DNA of 64,000 nucleotides from Limisphaera sp. (GTDB taxonomy: Bacteria; Verrucomicrobiota; Verrucomicrobiia; Limisphaerales; Limisphaeraceae), in the NCBI GenBank assembly GCA_025057755.1, contig JANWVC010000003.1, forward strand, positions 1-64,000. Direction: 5' to 3'. This document shows positions 9,350 through 19,441 of this stretch, piece after piece. The position numbers and the translations under genes are program-made. A model generated the notes under the pieces. That model was not told the origin of the DNA. It saw nothing but the letters and a program-made list of their open reading frames with translations, and did not search any database. Position 1 is the first letter of the stretch; each line of letters opens with the position of its first letter.

Positions 9350-9797
9350 CCGTCCCGCATCCTAGGCGCACTCATGGCTTTCTTCAAGTATTGCCATGCC
9401 GCACCCGATATCATCTAGCAACAAGGACGTATCTTTTATCAGTCGTACTTATGATGGATCAAGTTGTTGATCTGCAGTACGCGCCGGATCGTCTTGCCTC
9501 ATGTGTCTCGGAAGTAGGTTTAAAACTCGTGTCTTGTCTTTCTTGCCGGTGAGCCGCCGCTCCAGATAGGGAGATTTTGTGAATGACTCGACTCTTCTCT
9601 GCTGCCTGCACTCCTCTGGCCTCGAAGCTTGCCATCCTGGCGGACAAGGCGAAGCTTGACAGGGATGCACCGGTGGCTGGAACGCCGCACCCCAGCGCCA
9701 CTGGCCCTCCTGCAACAAATGCGGGGCGTGGTTGGAAGAAGGAGCTTGCTTGTCAGGACGTCCCAGACATTCCAGATTCGATTTGTTGAGTTGGCCC
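9350..9797. other. Intergenic region between divergent secreted-protein genes
   Basis: It separates the start of the gene at 9349 (minus) from the start at 9798 (plus), so it must hold both promoters, but no convincing -35/-10 pair was seen. Short open frames on both strands have no recognisable product. Confidence 0.5.
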
Positions 9798-12700
9798 ATG
9801 CATGTGAAAATGTACGTCCGACTCCTTCCCGGTTTGGCACGCCTGCTCCTGACAGGGCTCTGTGGCATGGGGGTCACCGGCAGCGCCCAGAATCTCGCTC
9901 CCAACCCCAGTTTTGATGCGGGTGAAAACCAACCGCTCTCGTGGGAACTGCCTGTTGGCCGAGGGGAATGGATTCGTAGCCCAGGTCAACCACGTGCCCT
10001 CGCGATCACCGGCACGGGCTACGACAGTGGATACTGGCAATCAAGCTCCGTCCCTTTGCAGCCAGGGGCGCTCTATGAATTCAGCTTCCGCGCACGCCGG
10101 CGCCCCGAAGCGCTTGGGGGTGTCGCAACCGCGGGCACGAGTCGTGTTCACCGGGACTTCCAACTCACCGAAGCATGGCAGGAATACAGTTACGTCTTTC
10201 GACAACCGGACGACGCACCCGTGGACGTGTTGCGACTTGGACAATGGCATGTGCGCGGCACACTCGAGTTTAGCCATGTTGCCGTGCGTCCGGTGCAATG
10301 CGTGCACCACACGGACCCCGATATTAGGCTCGCGAACCAGCCCGTTCCTCTGGGCGGAGACGAAATGTTTCGTGGGAACTACTATCGTTTCCAGCCACGT
10401 TATAGCGGTCGGTCTTCCAACTTCCATCGGCCTTTAGTTCGGTCAACTGCCAGGTTCAACACGGATCGTTGGGTCTTCGGCCCCGGCGCGGAGGTAACCT
10501 ATCACCATTGCCTTCCCGGGCAGACACAGCGGGGCCTTTTGGAGGTGCAACTCAATTATCATCGCGCCGGCCGGCTCTTGGTGGAAGCCTCAACAAATGC
10601 CGGCGCCTGGCATGTTCTCGCTGTCCTGGATGCCCACACGCGCACGTGTCGCACGAATTTACCCACTGCCCTTCTGCCGTGCCGGGAATTGTGGGTTCGA
10701 CTGCGAACACCAGATCCGATCACAGACCTGCAGGTCCACCACGTTCAATACGAAACCTGGCTGACCGACTCAATCGGGACGAACCTCCATGGCCAAAGCT
10801 ATCTCTTCACCCACCTTGAAGCTGTTCCGGGAATTGAGCTACAACCCGTAACGGTCCGGCCTCATCCCGGCACAGGCCGAATCGACCTCGGTTTCCTCCT
10901 TCGCAACAGTTCCGGCAATTCTCTGCGGTCCCGAGTTCAGGCAACTCCGCCTTCATGTGAAATTGATTCCCGCATTTTGAATGTAACACCCGGCGGCGTT
11001 CGCTCTCTCGCCTGCACCATGCTCTTAAGTGAACCCGGTTGGTATCCCGTTGAGATTCGGCTCGTCGCTGAGTCCGGACGGGTTATGGCAGCATTACGCA
11101 CGGACTTGCATCTATCCCTGTTGGACGACCCGCGGCCAGGTTATTCGCTCGTCTCCGCCTCAAGCATGGACGTATGGTGGTGCGAAAGCGGTTGGAAAAT
11201 CTCCCGTCACCGCGCGCCCCCGGCTCGGACGACAACCAGGCCGATGTATTTGCAAGTGGCCCGGCGTGAATTTGAGGCCGTTCAAATCGTGCTGCGTCCT
11301 CATTCGGACGTGACCTTGCTGCATGCCACGGCGGTATGGGACCTTGTACCGGATCGGTCTGCTCCCATCCCGGAAGTGAACTGGTTCGAAGTCGCTTACG
11401 TGGAAGTGATCTCGCCCACAGACGAAACAGCCAAACCGGGCTGGTATCCGGATCCGTTGTTACCCCTCCGGTGTCCCCTGCATGTACCCGCCGGCATGAA
11501 TCAACCTCTGTGGCTCCAAATCTATGCGCCACCTGGCTGTCGGCCCGGTCGTTATTTGGGAACGGTAACCTTGGAATTTTTCGCTGGTCGGCGTCGTGAT
11601 CGGGTTTCCTTTCCCATTCAGGTGGAGATTTTCAATTTTGATCTCCCTCCTGCCAGCCACCTGCGCAGCGCACTCGGTTTTGATACGCACCTCATTAATC
11701 AGTATCATAAGCTAACTCGGCGCGAAGACCAGATTACAGTGTATGCGGAGTATCTTCGGACATTCGCCGAGCACCGGATCAGTCCCTACAGTTTTTTTGA
11801 TTACGCTCCCATCCATGTCACCTTTGAGGGGCCACCCGGGGCAAGACGTGCCCGGGTCGATTTTGGGGAGTTTGATGCATGGGCCGAACGTTGGCTTGTT
11901 GGCGCCCACACCGCCACATTCCAACACTCTACCAATACTAAAGCTTTGATCGATTCGCGCCCATGGGAGCTTCTGCCGGCGCTCGGTCCTCGCGGTGTGC
12001 CTTTCAACAGCTTCCGGCTGCCCTTGCCGGGCATGGGCGGAGGCACATTCTACAGCCGGTACAAGGGGCAGCTAGACGGGCATGAGGAGGGAACACCCGA
12101 GCATGCAAGGTTATTTGCTGACTGTCTTGGCCAGATAGAAGCTCATTTACGCGAAAACGGATGGCTTCCATTTGCCTACACCTACTGGTTCGATGAACCG
12201 GACCCCAAGGACTATGCCTTCGTCGTCGAAGGCCAGCAACGGATTCGATCCGCTGCACCCGGCCTGAGACGTATGTTGACCGAACCGCCCGACCCCGACT
12301 TGGTCGGACATGTGGACATCTGGTGTGCGCTGCCTTTGGAATGGACGTCTCAGCGAGTGGCCTCGCGCCGCGCAGCCGGGGAGGAGGTTTGGTGGTACAT
12401 TTGCACGGTGCCCAAGGCACCCTACATCACCCTGTTCATCGATCACCCCGCTCTCGAATTACGCCTCTGGCCTTGGCAGGCATGGCAATTCGACATCCAA
12501 GGCATCTTGATCTGGTCGACCACCTACTGGACCAGCCCGGTTGCTTACCCAGACTCACTTCAGAACCCCTGGCAAGACACGATGAGCTGGGCAAGCGGTT
12601 ACGGCCAACCTGCCGGCACACGAGTGCCATGGGGCAATGGAGATGGCCGCCTGCTTTATCCTCCCCGACGTGATCCCAACAGCGCCACGGAGCCTGTAGT

Positions 12701-12971
12701 AGAAGGTCCCGTGGTTTCCTGTCGGCTGGCGAATCTCCGCGACGGAATGGAAGATTATGAATATTTCTGGCTATTGCGGGAAGAAATCCGTAGGGTGGAG
12801 TCACTGGATCGGACCGGCGTCTTTGATGCCTTGGCCTCGGCGCGTGCGGCGCTGCAGGTGCCGCCTGTCGTCTCCCGAGACTTGACAACATTCACCACGG
12901 ATCCGCGAGTGCTGTTGGCGCATCGTCTTCGTTTGGCTCGGGCAATCGAGTACTTGCGTAACATTCGATAA
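9798..12971 (+). CDS. Large secreted protein with C-terminal DUF4091 domain
   Basis: 1057 residues from ATG 9798 (MHVKMYVRLLPGL); ATG 9810 is an alternative. In-frame codons upstream precede the signal peptide and were left out. The signal is followed by AQNLAPNPSFDAG, the start of a carbohydrate-binding, galactose-binding-like beta-sandwich (residues about 30-165, ending LEFSHVAVRP). The middle holds further beta-sandwich regions. The C-terminal half is a DUF4091 domain with the usual sequence: FAYTYWFDEPDPKDY, WWYICT, GILIWSTTYW, GNGDGRLLYPP and LRDGMEDYEYFWLL. DUF4091 proteins resemble glycoside hydrolases with a TIM-barrel fold and occur with polysaccharide degradation genes; the reaction is not established. 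The Glu in WFDEPDP is a reasonable active-site candidate by inference. It is divergent from the pectate-lyase-like gene. Confidence 0.85.
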   Translation: MHVKMYVRLLPGLARLLLTGLCGMGVTGSAQNLAPNPSFDAGENQPLSWELPVGRGEWIRSPGQPRALAITGTGYDSGYWQSSSVPLQPGALYEFSFRARRRPEALGGVATAGTSRVHRDFQLTEAWQEYSYVFRQPDDAPVDVLRLGQWHVRGTLEFSHVAVRPVQCVHHTDPDIRLANQPVPLGGDEMFRGNYYRFQPRYSGRSSNFHRPLVRSTARFNTDRWVFGPGAEVTYHHCLPGQTQRGLLEVQLNYHRAGRLLVEASTNAGAWHVLAVLDAHTRTCRTNLPTALLPCRELWVRLRTPDPITDLQVHHVQYETWLTDSIGTNLHGQSYLFTHLEAVPGIELQPVTVRPHPGTGRIDLGFLLRNSSGNSLRSRVQATPPSCEIDSRILNVTPGGVRSLACTMLLSEPGWYPVEIRLVAESGRVMAALRTDLHLSLLDDPRPGYSLVSASSMDVWWCESGWKISRHRAPPARTTTRPMYLQVARREFEAVQIVLRPHSDVTLLHATAVWDLVPDRSAPIPEVNWFEVAYVEVISPTDETAKPGWYPDPLLPLRCPLHVPAGMNQPLWLQIYAPPGCRPGRYLGTVTLEFFAGRRRDRVSFPIQVEIFNFDLPPASHLRSALGFDTHLINQYHKLTRREDQITVYAEYLRTFAEHRISPYSFFDYAPIHVTFEGPPGARRARVDFGEFDAWAERWLVGAHTATFQHSTNTKALIDSRPWELLPALGPRGVPFNSFRLPLPGMGGGTFYSRYKGQLDGHEEGTPEHARLFADCLGQIEAHLRENGWLPFAYTYWFDEPDPKDYAFVVEGQQRIRSAAPGLRRMLTEPPDPDLVGHVDIWCALPLEWTSQRVASRRAAGEEVWWYICTVPKAPYITLFIDHPALELRLWPWQAWQFDIQGILIWSTTYWTSPVAYPDSLQNPWQDTMSWASGYGQPAGTRVPWGNGDGRLLYPPRRDPNSATEPVVEGPVVSCRLANLRDGMEDYEYFWLLREEIRRVESLDRTGVFDALASARAALQVPPVVSRDLTTFTTDPRVLLAHRLRLARAIEYLRNIR

Positions 12972-13270
12972 ATGATCTGGCGACACTATTTTGCCAAACT
13001 TCGCCGCGCCACAGACGTCGTCTTGAGAAACACGGTCTTTATGATCTCTCTAAAGCACGATGCAGCAATGACCGAACGGCAACTCTGCCCTTGTTACGGA
13101 GCTTCCGCGAGCACGAAACCATCGCCATGCCGACACCTGCGGTGAGTGGAGGGCCCAGGGAATATCTGCCTAATAACCTTATGGCCGACCTCAAGCCAAA
13201 GCTCTGCTGGGTTCCTGTCCGCCCGACCGAGGTTGCTCGAGGCCAGCCCGACCTGGCATAAAAAGCTCAT

Positions 13271-13690
13271 ATGAAAGCATTGACCGACTACCTGTGGTTC
13301 GAACTGCCGCGCCGGCGAGGCTTCGTTAACATCACAGATACAGTCGAGCAACTTGTCCGCAAGAGCGGAGTCCAGGAGGGGCTCTGTCTCGTCAATGCGA
13401 TGCACATTACGGCCAGTGTCTTTATCAACGATGCCGAAGAGGGACTGCTCCAAGATTTCGACGAGTGGCTGGAGAAACTGGCGCCGCATCAGCCCGTTGA
13501 TCAGTATCGACATAATCGAACAGGCGAAGACAACGCGGACGCCCATCTGAAGCGGCAGGTGATGGGCCGGGAAGTTGTGGTTGCCATCACCAAGGGACGG
13601 TTGGATCTTGGCCCCTGGGAGCAAATTTTCTACGGCGAGTTTGACGGCCGGCGGCGGAAGCGGGTGCTCGTAAAGATTATCGGGGAGTAA
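13271..13690 (+). CDS. yjbQ: YjbQ / UPF0047 family protein
   Basis: 139 residues, the normal family length. It shows the family features in order: [26 protein letters not shown], the [12 protein letters not shown] block with conserved His, [15 protein letters not shown], and the final [15 protein letters not shown]. coli YjbQ can replace thiamine-phosphate synthase weakly, hence the name 'secondary thiamine-phosphate synthase enzyme', but the true role of the family is unsettled. It is a cytoplasmic protein. An OPT transporter gene begins 87 bp downstream on the same strand and may be co-transcribed; no functional link is evident. Confidence 0.92.
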   Translation: MKALTDYLWFELPRRRGFVNITDTVEQLVRKSGVQEGLCLVNAMHITASVFINDAEEGLLQDFDEWLEKLAPHQPVDQYRHNRTGEDNADAHLKRQVMGREVVVAITKGRLDLGPWEQIFYGEFDGRRRKRVLVKIIGE

Positions 13691-13777
13691 GAAGAGACCA
13701 AGGTGTGGTACGCCCTTGGATGCGGTCCGAACATTTGCCGAAACCTTGGGGCACAACTAGCACATCTTGAGATTCCT

Positions 13778-15685
13778 ATGGCTATTCCGCAGTTGACTCC
13801 GGAGCAGATCCGCACATGGACCCTGGAACAGAAGGATCGTTGGTGGCTTGAGCATGTTTGGCGCGGCAACATGCCTCAGCTAACGTGGCGAGCCGCCATA
13901 ACCGGGATGATGCTGGGCGGACTGCTGTCGCTGACCAATTTGTATGTGGGTGCCAAGACGGGGTGGACCCTCGGCGTGGGAATCACTTCCGTGATCCTCG
14001 CATTTGCGATGTTCAAGGTGCTGGCCCGTCTGGGCTTGTCTCGAGAATTCACCATTCTGGAGAACAACTGCATGCAGTCCATTGCGACCGCAGCGGGCTA
14101 TATGACCGCTCCGCTTATTTCCAGTTTGGCAGCCTACATGATGGTGACGCAGACACTCCTGCCGATGGGCATGACCCTGGCTTGGATGGTGGCAGTGTCA
14201 GTCTTGGGTGTGTTGTTTGCTTTTCCCCTAAAACGGCGGTTCATCAATGACGAACAGCATCCGTTTCCGGAGGGCCGTGCAGCCGGTATCGTGATGGATG
14301 CCCTCCACAGCAGCGGTGCTCAAGAGGGGCTTTTCAAGGCGCGCATTCTGGTGACGTCTGGAGCTCTGTCGGCACTAGCCAAGTTGATGCAGAGTCATGC
14401 GGTGATGGAAAAGCTCCGTCTGGGCTGGATGACTCTCCCGGAATATCTCGATGAGTGGATCTACCGAGTGGTCCCGCTGAAAATCCGGGGTCTCGATTTG
14501 CGCGAGCTGACCGTTCGGCTGGATACAGATTTTGTCATGATGGCCGCGGGTGGTTTGATGGGCATTCGCGTGGGCGTCTCACTTCTGGTGGGCGCTGTGG
14601 TGAATTATCTCATCCTCGTCCCCTGGGCTATTGAGACCGGGGCCATTCAGGGGCGGATAGGCGAAGACGGTCTGTTACACTATGGTTTTCGAACGATTAC
14701 AGCCTGGGCCTTATGGGGGGGCGTAGCCATGATGACGACTGCGTCCTTGTTGGCGTTCTTTTCCAAACCTGCCATGGTGATTGGGGCGTTTCGCGGCTTG
14801 TTTCGTAACCGAACGACCGGCGCGGATGTGTTGGCTCACATAGAGCTGCCGATGTGGGTCTTTGTGCTGGGCATCCCCTTGGTGGGGGGTGTGGTGGTCT
14901 GGATGGGTCACGCCTGGTTCGGAGTCCAATGGTGGCTGGGGGCTTTGGCTGTGCCGTTGGTGTTTCTCTTTACGTTGATAGCTGTGCACTCGACCGCTCT
15001 AACTTCCATCACGCCAACCGGCGCGATGGGGAAACTGACCCAGCTGACCTACGGTGTTTTGGACCCTGGAAACATAAAAAGCAACTTGATGACGGCGGGG
15101 ATCACGGCAGAAGTTGCCAGCAATGCTTCGAACCTCCTGATGGATATCAAGCCCGGCTACATGCTGGGTGCCAAGCCGCGACAGCAGGCAATCGGACACG
15201 TGCTGGGAATTCTGGCCGGAGCGTTGGTTTCGGTTCCCGTCTTTTACATGGTTTTCCTCAGGGATGGCCCTTCAGAACTTGTGCAAGAACAGTACCCAAT
15301 GCCGGCTGCCACAATCTGGAGGTCTGTGGCCGAGGCGCTGACACAAGGATTGCACCAACTTCCGGTCACAGCCCGTTGGGCCGCGTTGCTCGGCGCTGTG
15401 CTTGGGATCATCTTCGAGGGAACGCGGATTGCCACGCGCGGACGGTTCTGGTTATCGCCCGTTGGACTCGGCCTGGCCACCGTGATCCCGTTCAACACCT
15501 GTCTGGCGATGTTCCTCGGTTCACTCGTGTTCTGGCTTGCTGAGCGAGGGACTCGACCACAGGGGATTGGGCATCGCCTATTGGTGCAGAATCAGGAGCC
15601 CATTTGCGGCGGCGTCATTGCTGGGGGCGCCTTAATGGGCATCGCGGTGATCCTGCTGGAGCAATTTGTCTTTTCGCCGCGGTAG
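13778..15685 (+). CDS. OPT family oligopeptide transporter
   Basis: 635 residues from ATG 13778 (MAIPQLTPEQ); in-frame codons upstream are unlikely to be used because the family begins near this Met. About 14-16 hydrophobic segments are visible. Diagnostic blocks are GMMLGGLLSLTNLYVGAKTG near the N-terminus, NNCMQSIATAAGYM in the first half, FPEGRAAGIV, and TAEVASNASNLLMDIKPGYM with LGAKPRQQ in the second half. OPT proteins are proton-coupled inner-membrane importers of oligopeptides or, in the YSL branch, metal chelates. The substrate here cannot be read from sequence. It is convergent with glnA, with a strong hairpin between them. Confidence 0.92.
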   Translation: MAIPQLTPEQIRTWTLEQKDRWWLEHVWRGNMPQLTWRAAITGMMLGGLLSLTNLYVGAKTGWTLGVGITSVILAFAMFKVLARLGLSREFTILENNCMQSIATAAGYMTAPLISSLAAYMMVTQTLLPMGMTLAWMVAVSVLGVLFAFPLKRRFINDEQHPFPEGRAAGIVMDALHSSGAQEGLFKARILVTSGALSALAKLMQSHAVMEKLRLGWMTLPEYLDEWIYRVVPLKIRGLDLRELTVRLDTDFVMMAAGGLMGIRVGVSLLVGAVVNYLILVPWAIETGAIQGRIGEDGLLHYGFRTITAWALWGGVAMMTTASLLAFFSKPAMVIGAFRGLFRNRTTGADVLAHIELPMWVFVLGIPLVGGVVVWMGHAWFGVQWWLGALAVPLVFLFTLIAVHSTALTSITPTGAMGKLTQLTYGVLDPGNIKSNLMTAGITAEVASNASNLLMDIKPGYMLGAKPRQQAIGHVLGILAGALVSVPVFYMVFLRDGPSELVQEQYPMPAATIWRSVAEALTQGLHQLPVTARWAALLGAVLGIIFEGTRIATRGRFWLSPVGLGLATVIPFNTCLAMFLGSLVFWLAERGTRPQGIGHRLLVQNQEPICGGVIAGGALMGIAVILLEQFVFSPR

Positions 15686-15733
15686 ACCGATGTTCAATCC
15701 GTTTGCGGCCGAATTGGCCTTTACGGGTGCAAA

Positions 15734-15768
15734 CGAACGGCGCGAACCGTGCGGTTCGCGCCGTCGTT
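15734..15768. terminator. Bidirectional hairpin terminator between OPT gene and glnA
   Basis: A perfect 12-bp stem ACGGCGCGAACC / GGTTCGCGCCGT (15737-15748 and 15753-15764) encloses the loop GTGC and is extended by AACG/CGTT with one bulged base. It sits between two converging genes. The T-tracts are short on both sides (TCGTT on plus, TTCGTTT on minus), so termination is likely but not proven. Confidence 0.75.
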
Positions 15769-15800
15769 CCTCCTCCACCTCGTAACGGAGCACACCCGTC

Positions 15801-17213
15801 TCAAACGTCGTAGTAGAGGAAGAACTCGTATGGGTGGGGCCGCAACCGGATGGCGTCGTGTTCCTTGCGTTTGGTCGCCACCCACATTTCAAGAAACTCC
15901 CGTGTGAAGACGTCACCCTTCAAGAGGAACTCATGGTCCTGCTCCAGGCATTCGACGGCTTCCAACAGGCTGCCGGCCACCTGCGGCACTCGCTTAAGCT
16001 CCTCCGGGGGGAGTTCGTAGATGTTCTTATCAAGAGGTTCACCCGGGTGAACTTTGTTTTGCACCCCGTCGAGTCCTGCCATCAGGAGCGCAGCAAAGGC
16101 CAGGTAAGGATTGGCCGCCGGATCGGGTGGACGATATTCGAGACGACGGGCTTTGGGGTTCTGGCTGTACGTCGGAATCCGGATTGCCGCCGATCGGTTC
16201 CGGGCGCTGTAAGCCAGGTTAACAGGGGCTTCATAACCCGGCACCAATCGCTTGTAACTGTTCGTGGTCGGGTTGCAAATGGCGCACAATGCGCGGGCAT
16301 GCTTCAGCAAACCGCCGATGAAGTACAACGCCGTTTCGCTGAGGCCCGCGTATTCGTTGCCGGCGAACAACGGCTTGCCCTTTTTCCACACACTCAAATG
16401 GGTATGCATCCCGCTACCATTGTCGCCAAACAATGGCTTGGGCATGAACGTGGCTGTCTTACCGTGCTTGCGGGCTACATTTTTGACGACATATTTGTAC
16501 ACCATCATGGCATCGGCGGCCCGAACCAAGGTGTCAAACCGGTAGTCAATTTCCGCTTGGCCGGCCGTAGCCACCTCGTGATGTTGACGCTCGATTTTGA
16601 CGCCCAGCTGCATCATGGTCAGGATCATCTCGTTGCGGATGTCCTGCAATGTATCCGCCGGAGGCACGGGGAAATAACCTTCCTTGTGCCGGATTTTGTA
16701 CCCCAGGTTCGGATGCTCCTCCCGACCCGTGTTCCAAATGCCCTCGATGGAATCGACACTATAGAAGCAGCCGTTGGCCCGGCTGTCATACTGCACATTG
16801 TCGAAAATGAAGAACTCTGCTTCAGGACCAAAGTAGGCGGTGTCGCCGATTCCTGTGGACGCCAGGTACCGTTCCGCCCGCTGCGCGATGCCCCGCGGGT
16901 CCCGGATGTAAGGCTCACGGGTGCCCGTCTCATGAATGGTGCAGGTCAGAGACAAGGTTGGCACCGCGGAGAACGGATCAATGAAGGCTGTGTCCGGATC
17001 GGGGATAGCCAGCATATCACTGGCCTCAATACTTTTCCAGCCGCGAATGCTGGAGCCGTCGAAGCCGAGGCCTTCGGTAAAGACCTCCTCGGCCAACTCT
17101 TCAATCGGGCAAGTGAAGTGCTGCCAGGTACCGAAGGTGTCCACAAACTTGATGTCAACCACCTTCGCTCCGGCCTTCCGCGCCATTTCAATAACTTGTT
17201 TGGGTGTGCTCAT
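15801..17213 (-). CDS. glnA: Glutamine synthetase type I
   Basis: 470 residues from ATG 17213 ([15 protein letters not shown]); E. coli GlnA has 469. It makes glutamine from glutamate, ammonium and ATP and forms a cytoplasmic dodecamer. Visible family blocks: [13 protein letters not shown] (50-59), [11 protein letters not shown] (128-138) with metal-binding Glu, [10 protein letters not shown] (265-274), NRSAAIRIP (339-347), and [17 protein letters not shown]. The sequence [12 protein letters not shown] carries Tyr399 at the place of the adenylylated Tyr397 of E. coli, so regulation by GlnE-type adenylylation is possible; no glnE is in the window. It follows amtB and glnB/K on the same strand with a 147-bp gap holding a GC-rich hairpin. 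Confidence 0.97.
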   Translation of the reverse strand: MSTPKQVIEMARKAGAKVVDIKFVDTFGTWQHFTCPIEELAEEVFTEGLGFDGSSIRGWKSIEASDMLAIPDPDTAFIDPFSAVPTLSLTCTIHETGTREPYIRDPRGIAQRAERYLASTGIGDTAYFGPEAEFFIFDNVQYDSRANGCFYSVDSIEGIWNTGREEHPNLGYKIRHKEGYFPVPPADTLQDIRNEMILTMMQLGVKIERQHHEVATAGQAEIDYRFDTLVRAADAMMVYKYVVKNVARKHGKTATFMPKPLFGDNGSGMHTHLSVWKKGKPLFAGNEYAGLSETALYFIGGLLKHARALCAICNPTTNSYKRLVPGYEAPVNLAYSARNRSAAIRIPTYSQNPKARRLEYRPPDPAANPYLAFAALLMAGLDGVQNKVHPGEPLDKNIYELPPEELKRVPQVAGSLLEAVECLEQDHEFLLKGDVFTREFLEMWVATKRKEHDAIRLRPHPYEFFLYYDV

Positions 17214-17285
17214 GGATACGGTTGCTCTATGGGTTTCTGTACAGTTTCCACTGTTTTGGTTTTTCGTTTGTTGTTTCTCCGGCAA

Positions 17286-17314
17286 GGCTGCCCCGGTATC
17301 AAGCAGGGGCAGCC
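17286..17314 (-). promoter_or_regulatory. GC-rich hairpin between amtB and glnA
   Basis: A perfect 9-bp stem GGCTGCCCC / GGGGCAGCC with an 11-nt loop lies in the 147-bp gap. On the transcribed strand it is not followed by a T-run, so it may be a processing or attenuation element, or a weak terminator that lowers read-through into glnA, rather than a full terminator. Confidence 0.5.
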
Positions 17315-17360
17315 ACCGCACGGAGAAAATCTGTCCGCTTCCCATCGTGCCCTGGGCCGT

Positions 17361-18710
17361 TTAGGCCCGCACCGACGGGTATCCTTCCTCGCCGTGTTCG
17401 GCCAAGTCCAGTCCGGAATGCTCCACCTCAGGCGCCACCCGCAGACCGACGATGGCCTTGGCGAGAAAGAGTCCCAGCAATGCCACGACACCGCTCCAGA
17501 GGATGGTGATCACAACGCTCTTGAACTGAGTAAAGACCTGGGCCGGAATACTGACTCCTTCAGCCAACCCGGCGCCACCCAACGCGCTGCTGGCGCAGAC
17601 GCCCGTCAAAAGAGCTCCGATGATTCCGCCAACGCCATGAACGCCAAACACGTCCAGGCTGTCGTCGTAGCCGAGTGACCGCTTCAAACTGGTGGCTGCA
17701 AAATAGCAACCTGCCCCGGCAGCCACGCCGATCATTAAAGCCCCTAACGGTCCAGCCGTGCCACTGGCAGGGGTAATGGCCACCAGACCTGCCACGGCCC
17801 CCGTTGCTATACCTACGGCAGTCGGTTTCCCACTACGGATCCATTCCAAGAACATCCACGTCGAAGCCGCTGTGCCAGTGGCAACTTGTGTCACCAACAT
17901 GGCCATACCCGCAGTGGCGTTGGCCGCCAACGCACTGCCGGCATTAAACCCGAACCAGCCCACCCAGAGCATCGCTGCTCCCATGACGGTCATCGGAACG
18001 TTGTGCGGTGTCAGAGGTTCCTTGCCATAGCCCATGCGCTTGCCAACTACCAGGCACGCAACCAGGCCCGCAATGCCCGCGTTGATGTGAACAACCGTGC
18101 CCCCGGCAAAATCGAGCACGCCCCAATCGAAGAACAGAGCGCCAGCGCCCGACCATGCCATATGGCAAATCGGCAGGTAACACAGCGTAAACCAAGTCAG
18201 GATGAAGATCAGCATCGCGCTGAACTTCATGCGCTCCGCAAAAGCACCCACGATCAGAGCCGGAGTGATGATGGCAAAAGTCAATTGGAAGGTCGCAAAC
18301 ACAGATTCAGGAATGGTCCCCGTAAGCGCGTCGAGCGTCACACCTCGGAAAAACGCCTTTTGAAGCGATCCGATGAATGAATGCAGATTCCGTTCCCCTG
18401 CGGTCATGCCGGCCGTGTCGAACGCCAAACTGTAGCCATAGATTACCCACAAGACGGTGATGAAACTCGCGATAGCGAAGCATTGCACCAGTATGGTCAG
18501 CACGTTTTTGGCCCGGACCAATCCACCGTAGAACAAAGCCAGACCCGGCAGTGTCATGAACAGAACCAGGGCCGTGGCAGTCAGCATCCACGCGGTATCT
18601 CCGGAAGAAAGCTGAGGTTTGGCTGCCTCCTCAGCCAAGGCGGCCCCCGGAAGGGCCAAAGCTAGCCCGAGCAATCCCAAGCTCCTCAATCGAATCAGCG
18701 TCGTCTTCAT
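17361..18710 (-). CDS. amtB: Ammonium transporter AmtB
   Basis: 449 residues. A signal peptide (MKTTLIRLRSLGLLGLALAL...ALA) is followed by about 11 membrane helices, as expected for Amt proteins. Typical blocks are GDTAWMLTATALVLFMTLPGLALFYGG near the start (shown as DTAWMLTATALVLFMT), GGLVRAKN, FAGGTVVHINAGIAGLVA with the pore His, and DVFGVHGVGGIIGALLTG with the second pore His. It conducts ammonium across the inner membrane as a trimer and is closed by PII proteins, whose gene lies 65 bp upstream on the same strand; this glnB/K-amtB order is widespread. The C-terminal tail LRVAPEVEHSGLDLAEHGE is the cytoplasmic element that contacts PII in the family. Confidence 0.97.
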   Translation of the reverse strand: MKTTLIRLRSLGLLGLALALPGAALAEEAAKPQLSSGDTAWMLTATALVLFMTLPGLALFYGGLVRAKNVLTILVQCFAIASFITVLWVIYGYSLAFDTAGMTAGERNLHSFIGSLQKAFFRGVTLDALTGTIPESVFATFQLTFAIITPALIVGAFAERMKFSAMLIFILTWFTLCYLPICHMAWSGAGALFFDWGVLDFAGGTVVHINAGIAGLVACLVVGKRMGYGKEPLTPHNVPMTVMGAAMLWVGWFGFNAGSALAANATAGMAMLVTQVATGTAASTWMFLEWIRSGKPTAVGIATGAVAGLVAITPASGTAGPLGALMIGVAAGAGCYFAATSLKRSLGYDDSLDVFGVHGVGGIIGALLTGVCASSALGGAGLAEGVSIPAQVFTQFKSVVITILWSGVVALLGLFLAKAIVGLRVAPEVEHSGLDLAEHGEEGYPSVRA

Positions 18711-18775
18711 ATCCGCTCAAAGAATGATTGCAAATGGTTCATGATTGTTAGGGTGAATTTTTCCCGGTTGGAGAC

Positions 18776-19441
<666 letters not shown>

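Noticed and set aside
9449-9904. A 151-codon minus-strand frame
   Set aside because: It overlaps the signal peptide region of the DUF4091 gene on the other strand and has no recognisable product.
13094-13756. A 220-codon minus-strand frame
   Set aside because: It overlaps yjbQ fully on the other strand, and yjbQ has clear family motifs.
15834-17678. A 614-codon open frame on the plus strand
   Set aside because: It is antisense to glnA and the end of amtB; no recognisable product.
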